Below are positions 7,204-12,520 of a stretch of 12,520 nt of DNA, in pieces. The position numbers were made by a program, and so were the translations under genes. The stretch covers positions 1 through 12,520 of the forward strand of contig CALXTG010000142.1 in assembly GCA_944391355.1 (NCBI GenBank). Direction: 5' to 3'. How positions within the stretch are numbered: the first letter of the stretch is position 1; every line of letters begins with the position of its first letter. This DNA is from an uncultured Alphaproteobacteria bacterium. GTDB taxonomy: Bacteria > Pseudomonadota > Alphaproteobacteria > RF32 > CAG-239. The notes below the pieces were generated by a model. It had not been told where the DNA came from. It worked only from the letters and a program-made list of their open reading frames with translations, and did not search any database.

Positions 7204-8847
7204 ATGAATATAGCGGTTAATAAAACCAGAGCCTGGAAAAAGCTCGACGGACATTATAAAACCATGAAGAAAACGCAAATGCGCGATATGTTTGCCGAAG
7301 ATGACAGCCGAGCCGACAAATATACGCTGCAGCTGGAGAATATGCGGGTTGATTATTCCAAAAACCGTATAAACGACCGGACAATGAAATTTTTGTTTAA
7401 TCTGGCGCGGGAATGCCGGCTTGAGGATAAAATCAAAGCAATGTTTGCCGGCGAGAAGATTAATGTTACCGAGAACCGTCCGGTTTTGCATATTGCCCTG
7501 CGTAATCGCACCAATACGCCGATTTATGTTGACGGCGAAAATGTTATGCCTAAGATTAACGAGGTTTTGGCAAAAATGCGTAAATTTTCCGAAGCCGTGC
7601 GTTTGGGAACCTTTAAAGGGCAGACCGGGAAAAAGCTGACCAATATTGTCAATATCGGAATCGGTGGGTCGGATCTGGGGCCGGTGATGGCAACCGAAGC
7701 CTTGCGCAAATATTGGGCAAAAGATATTAATTGCTATTTTATCTCTAATATTGACGGGACGGCCTGCGCCGAGGTTCTGGGAAAAATAGACCCCGAAGAG
7801 ACATTGTTTATTGTTGCTTCGAAGACTTTTACAACGATTGAAACCTTGACCAATGCGCGTACCTGCCGCAAATGGCTAGTCGATGCTTTGGGCGAACATG
7901 CGGTTGCCAAGCATTTTGTGGCGCTCTCTACTAATGAAGCCGAGGTTCGGAAGTTTGGCATTAATCCCGAGAATATGTTTGAATTTTGGGATTTTGTCGG
8001 CGGCCGCTATTCAATGTGGTCGGCGATCGGCTTATCAATAGCCATTGCCGTCGGTATGGATAATTTTGAAAAAATGCTCGACGGGGCTTATGCGATGGAC
8101 CAGCATTTTTATCACAGCGAATTTGAGCATAATATTCCGGTGATTCTCGGCTTGCTCGGTGTCTGGTATAATAACTTTTTTGATTGTCACCGCTATGCGG
8201 TGGTGCCTTATGATCAGTATCTGCAATATGTTCCGGCTTATCTGCAGCAGCTGGATATGGAAAGCAACGGCAAGTTTGTCAGCGTTGATAATGAATATGT
8301 TAAATATGCTACGGCACCGGTTTTGTTCGGCGGCGCCGGGACGAACGTGCAGCATTCTTTTTTCCAGCTGATTCATCAGGGAACGGAGATGGTGCCGATA
8401 GATTTCATTATTCCGGCGATTTCGCATAATGAGATCGGCGAACATCATGAGATTTTGGTTGCCAATGTGCTGGCGCAGAGCGAAGCGCTGATGCGCGGCA
8501 AGACGGTTCGGGAAGCCGCCGCGGAAATGACTGCGGCAGGAAAATCAAAAGAAACAGTTAATTTTCTTAAGAAATTTAAGAGCTTTGAAGGAAACCGGCC
8601 GTCGAATACGATTGTTTTGAAAAAAATTGATCCTTATTCTTTGGGAATGCTGATTGCCATGTATGAACATAAGGTATTTGTACAGGGCGTTATCTGGAAT
8701 ATTGATTCTTTCGACCAGTTCGGTGTTGAACTCGGCAAACAGATGGCGCTCAGCATTCTGCCGGAGTTGGAAAACAATGCAAGCGGTATCCGTCATGACA
8801 GTTCGACGACGGCCTTAATATCTTATATTAAAAAACTGAGAAAGTAA
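7204..8847 (+). CDS. pgi: Glucose-6-phosphate isomerase
   Basis: A 547-residue cytoplasmic enzyme interconverting glucose 6-phosphate and fructose 6-phosphate in glycolysis and gluconeogenesis, close in length to E. coli Pgi (549). Seen: the phosphate-binding IGIGGSDLGP (151-160) and SKTFTTIET (206-214); the first PGI signature around DFVGGRYSMWSAIG with R268; the catalytic base E353 in QLDMESNGK; H384 in GTNVQHSF; and the second signature GVIWNIDSFDQFGVELGK ending in K512. All residues match the positions expected from E. coli E355, H386 and K514. AAGGAG (7191-7196) is 7 bases before the ATG. It follows the M16 gene by 11 bases and precedes mutL by 3, so it is co-transcribed with envelope and repair genes. 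I see no functional link with them; its placement may simply provide expression. Confidence 0.98.
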   Translation: MNIAVNKTRAWKKLDGHYKTMKKTQMRDMFAEDDSRADKYTLQLENMRVDYSKNRINDRTMKFLFNLARECRLEDKIKAMFAGEKINVTENRPVLHIALRNRTNTPIYVDGENVMPKINEVLAKMRKFSEAVRLGTFKGQTGKKLTNIVNIGIGGSDLGPVMATEALRKYWAKDINCYFISNIDGTACAEVLGKIDPEETLFIVASKTFTTIETLTNARTCRKWLVDALGEHAVAKHFVALSTNEAEVRKFGINPENMFEFWDFVGGRYSMWSAIGLSIAIAVGMDNFEKMLDGAYAMDQHFYHSEFEHNIPVILGLLGVWYNNFFDCHRYAVVPYDQYLQYVPAYLQQLDMESNGKFVSVDNEYVKYATAPVLFGGAGTNVQHSFFQLIHQGTEMVPIDFIIPAISHNEIGEHHEILVANVLAQSEALMRGKTVREAAAEMTAAGKSKETVNFLKKFKSFEGNRPSNTIVLKKIDPYSLGMLIAMYEHKVFVQGVIWNIDSFDQFGVELGKQMALSILPELENNASGIRHDSSTTALISYIKKLRK

Positions 8848-8850
8848 GCA

Positions 8851-10665
8851 ATGACAATCCGTATTCTGCCGAATAATCTGGTTAATCAAATTGCCGCCGG
8901 CGAAGTGGTCGAGCGGCCGGCTTCGGTCATTAAGGAGCTGGTTGAAAATGCCATTGACGCCGGAGCGACTTCTATAGAAATTAATCTGGTTGACGGCGGG
9001 AAAAGCCTGATGATTATCACCGATAACGGCAAGGGAATGAGCAAGGAAGAATTGGAGCTCGCGGTTGAAAGGCATGCGACATCCAAGCTGCCGGACGATA
9101 ATCTGTTTAATATTAATTTTCTGGGGTTTCGCGGAGAAGCTCTGCCGTCGATTGCTTCGGTGGCCAGGGTAACCATCGTTTCTCGAGCTAAAGAGAGCGA
9201 AAATGCCTGGAAAATTGAAGTAAACGGCGGAGAAAAGTCTGCCCCGGTTCCGGCTGCCGCACAGCAGGGAACCCGGATTGAGGTACGCGATTTGTTTTAT
9301 GCCACGCCGGCGCGGCTTAAGTTCTTGAAAACCGCACAGGGAGAAACCGGGCAATGTGTAGATATCGTTAATCGGATTGCGCTGGCGAATCCGCAGATTG
9401 CATTTTATCTGAATGATGACGGTAAGAAGAAAATCGCCTTACAGGCTCAGCCGGGGGATTTGTTTGATGCCCGGCTGAAGCGCTTATCGGAAGTTATGGG
9501 GCGTGAGTTCGGAGAAAACTCGCTGTTGATTGATGCTCAACGGGAGAATTTGCGTATCAGCGGTTATGTCAGCCTGCCGACGCTGAACAAAGCCAATTCT
9601 TTGTCGCAGTATCTGTTTGTCAATAACCGGCCGGTCAGGGATAAACTGCTGCTCGGCGCAATTAAAGGCGCTTATCAGGATGTTCTGGCGGCCAATCGCT
9701 ATCCGATGTGCGCGTTGTTTTTTGATATTGATCCGGCTTATGTCGATGTCAATGTGCATCCGGCAAAAGCCGAAGTGCGTTTTTATGATAATGCGCTGGT
9801 GCGCGGTTTGTTGGTCAGCGCTATTCGCCATGCCTTAAATGAGGGGTCGGGCAGAACTTCCAGTACATTGAGTCTGGCTGATATTGTGCAGGATAAAATT
9901 CCCGATTTTGACAATATGCCGCCGCGGGCTGATTTGGGCGAGCCGGTTTTGCCGCAGCGCGGTTTTCAGTATCAGGGCAGTTACGGCGGCGGAAGCCGGC
10001 GCCAGGCGGTTTTACCGGAATTGGAAAGAAATTTTTCGGTTAAGGCCGAACCGGAGCGGGAATATCTGCCTGAAGATACGGCGACAGTCGGTCCTTTGGG
10101 ATTGGCAAAAGCCCAATTTTTGGATACTTATATTATTTCGCAGTCGGAAGATGCTATTATCATTACCGATCAGCATGCCGCGCATGAACGAATTGTCATG
10201 GAAAAAATGAAAGAGAATCTGGGAAAAGGAAAAGCGGCTTCACAAATGTTATTGATTCCCGAGGTGGTCGATCTGAGCCTGAGCGATAAGACGCGCCTTT
10301 TGGAAGCGGCTGAGGAATTAGCCAAATTTGGTCTGGCGGTTGAAGAATTCGGACCGAGCGCGATTATTGTCCGCGAGACTCCGGCGCTGCTCGGCGATTG
10401 TGATGTTAAAGCCCTGATAACGGATCTGGCTGAGGAAATGGCCGAGTGGGGCAAAGAGTATGTTTTGAGCGAGAAGCTGCATCTGGTTTGTGCGACTATG
10501 GCCTGTCACGGTTCGGTTCGGGCAGGGCGACGTCTGAATCTTGATGAGATGAACCGCTTGCTGCGCGATATGGAAAAAACACCTCATGCCGGTCAATGTA
10601 ATCACGGTCGGCCGACTTATATCGAGTTGAAAATCAGTGATATTAATAAATTATTTGATCGGTAA
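8851..10665 (+). CDS. mutL: DNA mismatch repair protein MutL with endonuclease motif
   Basis: A 604-residue GHKL ATPase that couples mismatch recognition by MutS to strand incision and excision. N-terminal ATPase, about 1-330: E29 and N33 in KELVENAIDAGAT (catalytic and Mg2+ residues), DNGKGM at 58-63, RHATSKL, FRGEALPSIASV, FVNNRPVRD and VNVHPAKAEVRF. A Pro/Gly-rich linker spans about 335-420. The C-terminal dimerisation domain, about 425-604, keeps the metal endonuclease set: DQHAAHERIVME (440-451), ACHGSVRAG (551-559) and CNHGRPT (583-589, where many MutL have CPHGRP). This MutL is thus expected to nick DNA itself, fitting lineages without MutH. It starts 3 bases after pgi with only a weak GAGAAAG ribosome binding site, so translation is probably coupled. 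Last gene of the operon. No clear hairpin-plus-T terminator follows. Confidence 0.97.
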   Translation: MTIRILPNNLVNQIAAGEVVERPASVIKELVENAIDAGATSIEINLVDGGKSLMIITDNGKGMSKEELELAVERHATSKLPDDNLFNINFLGFRGEALPSIASVARVTIVSRAKESENAWKIEVNGGEKSAPVPAAAQQGTRIEVRDLFYATPARLKFLKTAQGETGQCVDIVNRIALANPQIAFYLNDDGKKKIALQAQPGDLFDARLKRLSEVMGREFGENSLLIDAQRENLRISGYVSLPTLNKANSLSQYLFVNNRPVRDKLLLGAIKGAYQDVLAANRYPMCALFFDIDPAYVDVNVHPAKAEVRFYDNALVRGLLVSAIRHALNEGSGRTSSTLSLADIVQDKIPDFDNMPPRADLGEPVLPQRGFQYQGSYGGGSRRQAVLPELERNFSVKAEPEREYLPEDTATVGPLGLAKAQFLDTYIISQSEDAIIITDQHAAHERIVMEKMKENLGKGKAASQMLLIPEVVDLSLSDKTRLLEAAEELAKFGLAVEEFGPSAIIVRETPALLGDCDVKALITDLAEEMAEWGKEYVLSEKLHLVCATMACHGSVRAGRRLNLDEMNRLLRDMEKTPHAGQCNHGRPTYIELKISDINKLFDR

Positions 10666-10676
10666 GCCGTTTTAGC

Positions 10677-10706
10677 TTGCTATTTAATTTAATGAGCGTA
10701 TATATA
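10677..10706 (+). promoter_or_regulatory. Candidate cspA promoter
   Basis: TTGCTA (10677-10682) and TATATA (10699-10704) are separated by 16 bases and resemble a sigma-70-type promoter. The predicted transcript start, about 10711, coincides with the left arm of the leader stem. A TATAAC at 10710-10715 is an alternative -10 but has no matching -35. The mutL transcript may also read through. Confidence 0.35.
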
Positions 10707-10710
10707 GATT

Positions 10711-10837
10711 ATAACTCTGGTGTCAAAGAGTAATTTTTTCTGATTGTTTAGCTTTCGAAACAGATTATCCCACACCATAGTTATTGAGCAGAGACAAAGT
10801 CTCATTTGTATTAACCTGTTTTGAAAAGGAAAAGATT
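10711..10837 (+). promoter_or_regulatory. cspA 5' leader with long-range stem
   Basis: ATAACTCTGGTGT (10711-10723) pairs with ACACCATAGTTAT (10772-10784) over 13 positions with a single mismatch, closing a 48-base loop. Inside, TGTTT and AAACA flank an 8-base loop near 10746-10763. Downstream, GAGAC (10791-10795) pairs with GTCTC (10799-10803) across AAA. The ribosome binding site AAGGAAAAG lies beyond these helices. Cold-shock genes are known for long structured leaders that rearrange at low temperature; a similar role here is inferred from structure and position only. Confidence 0.5.
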
Positions 10838-11041
10838 ATGTCAACAGGTACAGTTAAATGGTTTAACACGAAAAAAGGTTTTGGTTTTATTACTCCCGAT
10901 GCAGGCGGCGAAGATGTGTTCGTCCATATTTCGGCAGTTGAAAAGGCCGGTTTGAGATATCTGAACGAAAACGATAAGGTTTCTTATGATTTGATTACCG
11001 AAAAAGGCCGTACGTCGGCCGGTAATTTGAAAAAAGCTTAA
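10838..11041 (+). CDS. CspA-family cold-shock protein
   Basis: A 67-residue single cold-shock domain (five-stranded OB fold) that binds single-stranded RNA and DNA and melts RNA structure. Seen: MSTGTVKWFN at the start, RNP1-type KGFGFI (13-18), RNP2-type VFVHIS (27-32), and the family C-terminal GRTSAGNLKKA. Length is typical. The ATG at 10838 was chosen for the AAGGA-type ribosome binding site just upstream and because the family begins here; an in-frame TTG at 10784 would add 18 residues foreign to the family. Monocistronic: mutL lies 172 bases upstream and a strong terminator follows 21 bases after the stop. Which csp paralogue this is, and whether it is cold-induced, cannot be read from the coding sequence. 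Confidence 0.96.
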   Translation: MSTGTVKWFNTKKGFGFITPDAGGEDVFVHISAVEKAGLRYLNENDKVSYDLITEKGRTSAGNLKKA

Positions 11042-11062
11042 TCAATAAGATTTTTCAAAAAG

Positions 11063-11091
11063 AAAGCCCTCCAAATCGGAGGGCTTTTTTT
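11063..11091. terminator. Bidirectional intrinsic terminator between cspA and the convergent pair
   Basis: GCCCTCC (11066-11072) pairs with GGAGGGC (11078-11084) around a 5-base loop, extended by three A-T pairs, and seven T follow on the plus strand (11085-11091). Read on the minus strand, the same stem is followed by TTTCTTTTT, so it should also end the convergent transcript whose last gene stops at 11103. Confidence 0.92.
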
Positions 11092-11102
11092 GCCGATAGT
11101 AA

Positions 11103-11843
11103 TTAATACTCTAAAACGCAGCGAACAATGGAATTGAGATGTTTGGTTCCTTCAGTGACGGCTCCCGAACTCGGATTAAGCGCAAAAGCCGTGCTGCCGT
11201 TGAGTTCTGAAGATGACCAATAATAGCCGCCTGGACTGATATTCTGAATTTTCAGAATTGCAAAAGTTTCGTTAACAGTGTTGTAGCTTGCAGACAATAA
11301 CAGAAGTTCGGCAGGACTGGGCAGAAACCAATCTCCTTCGCTGGTGCCCGCTGTACTGTAACTGCCGCAATATTCCGCAGCCGGGTATTGGATAGCATTT
11401 TCTTTTCCGTAGGCTATGATTTTTGCCGTGTTTGTCTTGCCGGACGGTGCACAGCCAGTCGTGGCAGAGCTGCAGTTTTCCAGGGTTGGGATATCTACAT
11501 ATCTGCGTCCCTGTTCCCAACTCGGACCTATCTGTTCCATGGCAATTGCTAAGCGTTTGGCCGTGTTAAAGACCACACCGATTGCCGTTTTGCCGTCAAT
11601 AGCCTTTACATAACATTTTTTATTTTCATAAAGAATATCCCCGACCTCACAGCTTTTTTCGGAAAAGACACAGAACACCTTATTTTCATCAAAGGGACAG
11701 ACAAGGGTATCCAGACCGGCGCAGTCGGTGGTGGTTTTGGTATAGCCGAGTTCGTCGCAGCGGGAAGAATTGACACAGTTTTGCGCGTTGGCCGAGAGGG
11801 CAAAAACGGTTGTCAGCAGCAAGGTTAAAATAATTTTGTTCAT
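11103..11843 (-). CDS. Secreted protein with Cys-rich N-terminus and Lcl_C/DUF1566-like domain
   Basis: A 246-residue exported protein of unknown function. Seen: a signal peptide (MNKIILTLLL..., likely cut after SANA, residue 20), a short Cys-rich region (C23, C29, C41, C49, C58, C65, C77) and a C-terminal domain of about 85-243. This ends with GDWFLPSPAELLLL (170-183), YYWSSSE (208-214) and VRCVLEY, the pattern of the Lcl_C family (formerly DUF1566, W-LP-x-EL ... YWSSxE ... VRCV), named after a Legionella surface adhesin. The domain's biochemical role is unknown. ATG 11843 was preferred over 11861 because GGAG sits about 8 bases before it and the signal peptide begins there. The upstream Cys-rich gene ends 2 bases before it, so they form an operon. 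No lipobox or membrane anchor is visible, so it is probably periplasmic or on the surface with disulfides. Domain call moderate. Confidence 0.75.
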   Translation of the reverse strand: MNKIILTLLLTTVFALSANAQNCVNSSRCDELGYTKTTTDCAGLDTLVCPFDENKVFCVFSEKSCEVGDILYENKKCYVKAIDGKTAIGVVFNTAKRLAIAMEQIGPSWEQGRRYVDIPTLENCSSATTGCAPSGKTNTAKIIAYGKENAIQYPAAEYCGSYSTAGTSEGDWFLPSPAELLLLSASYNTVNETFAILKIQNISPGGYYWSSSELNGSTAFALNPSSGAVTEGTKHLNSIVRCVLEY

Positions 11844-11845
11844 GA

Positions 11846-12520
11846 TTATTCTCCGTTCCAATATTTTTCTTCATCAATATAGCCGGGTTGGCAAATTTCC
11901 TGATCCGGCTTGCAGCTTGAGTAAAGGGTTTGTTCGCCGGATTTGCATTCTTTGGCGCCGGGAGCGCCGCCGTTATCGCAAGTCATAAAGCCCGATCCGC
12001 AGTCTTGGGGCTTGACCTGATAATGTGTATTTCCATCACAATCGGTACATTTCCCGGCCATTTCATAACCGTCCTTAACTTCGCTTTCCGGATAAGTGGC
12101 GCAGGTATTGCAGCAGAGGGTATAACTGCTGTCATAAGAGCAGGTTTTAGAAGTATCGGGTTTGGTTCCGGCGGGACAGGAATTGGTATAGTCGGGATTT
12201 TCGAGCTTACAGGCACGAGGGATATCCTCGCTGCAAACCGAATATTTGTCGTCGCATTGAGCGCCGGAACCGAAAGCGGGAAGTTCGCATTTTATGAAAC
12301 TGTCGGGACAGATACAGCGGGAAAAGAAGATAGAATTCCCGGGACAGTAAGAAGCCGGGTCTGGGATTTTATACCCTTTACAATAAGAGAGGGGATAAGC
12401 GGAACAATCACCGTCAGAGTCAAAGGCCATGCCTTTGTCTTTCCAGTCGGGAAGAAAATAAACTTTGGCAAATTGCATAGACTTTGGCCGGTCGGGTGTG
12501 TGAATGTCAAGCGAGAGGGG
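11846..12520 (-). CDS. Cysteine-rich protein of unknown function, 5' end outside the window
   Basis: The frame is open from the stop at 11846 to the right edge, so this is a 3' fragment of at least 224 codons. An ATG at 12478 exists but has no ribosome binding site, and the frame continues open for 14 codons upstream of it, so it is probably internal. Numbered from that ATG, the 210 visible residues contain 21 cysteines, in loose modules: CKGY...YC...C-C...C (33-64), Y-TNSC-G...C-YD...CC (97-123), and GY...C-C...C...C (137-167). A high cysteine count with many Asp, Gly, Pro and Ser residues suggests a disulfide-stabilised extracytoplasmic protein, perhaps a surface or adhesin-like repeat protein. 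I recognise no named family. The module near 97-122 resembles residues 34-58 of the downstream gene product in spacing, so the two may share a fold or partner. No transmembrane segment is visible in the fragment. Confidence 0.7.
   Translation of the reverse strand, partial: PLSLDIHTPDRPKSMQFAKVYFLPDWKDKGMAFDSDGDCSAYPLSYCKGYKIPDPASYCPGNSIFFSRCICPDSFIKCELPAFGSGAQCDDKYSVCSEDIPRACKLENPDYTNSCPAGTKPDTSKTCSYDSSYTLCCNTCATYPESEVKDGYEMAGKCTDCDGNTHYQVKPQDCGSGFMTCDNGGAPGAKECKSGEQTLYSSCKPDQEICQPGYIDEEKYWNGE

Noticed and set aside
10784..10837. Upstream extension of the cold-shock gene from an in-frame TTG
   Set aside because: It adds 18 residues foreign to the family, and the AAGGA site with the ATG at 10838 gives the standard 67-residue protein.
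11844..11861. ATG at 11861 as start of the Lcl_C-like protein
   Set aside because: It lies inside the upstream gene and puts a charged MERRII before an otherwise standard signal peptide; the ATG at 11843 has a GGAG at good distance.
12476..12478. ATG at 12478 as true start of the cysteine-rich gene
   Set aside because: The frame stays open to the window edge, no ribosome binding site precedes this ATG, and no signal peptide follows it.

Overview
The window looks like chromosomal DNA of an alphaproteobacterium, probably an uncultured, moderate-GC, host-associated lineage (for example the gut Rhodospirillales/RF32 type). The main evidence is the block lspA, a DUF3035-type lipoprotein, an HxxEH M16 peptidase, an M16 paralogue without HxxEH, and mutL with an intact endonuclease motif. 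I recall this order from Rhodospirillales-like alphaproteobacteria, so the taxonomic placement is inference. Sample lines give about 48% GC in mgtE and about 33% GC in the left end.

Layout. Positions 1-157 hold no convincing gene: a perfect inverted repeat (16-41), a longer 7-bp-stem structure (57-104), a 14-bp palindrome (119-132), and a tiny open frame with a good ribosome binding site. Positions 158-1924, minus strand, carry two abutting paralogous kinases of the aminoglycoside-phosphotransferase/choline-kinase fold. They are far more AT-rich than the rest and look acquired. Positions 2162-3583 encode the Mg2+ channel/transporter MgtE, which starts with GTG.

Positions 3675-10665 form one tightly packed plus-strand operon: lspA, lipoprotein, M16 (active), M16 (inactive), pgi, mutL. 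The first four genes overlap by 4, 8 and 1 bases. pgi follows after 11 bases and mutL after 3. Much of the cluster concerns the cell envelope: LspA cleaves the lipoprotein signal peptide of its own neighbour, and the two M16 proteins probably form an active/inactive pair in the periplasm or on the inner membrane. pgi (glycolysis) and mutL (mismatch repair) share the transcript.

Positions 10838-11041 encode a CspA-type cold-shock protein. Its likely long 5' leader contains a 13-bp long-range stem with one mismatch, and a strong intrinsic terminator follows the gene. That terminator also works on paper for the minus strand, where a convergent two-gene unit ends. This unit encodes a secreted protein with an Lcl_C/DUF1566-like C-terminal domain, preceded two bases upstream by a very cysteine-rich protein that runs off the right edge. 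The two share a similar cysteine spacing and are the least understood coding part of the window.

I saw no tRNA, rRNA, CRISPR array, transposase or integrase.
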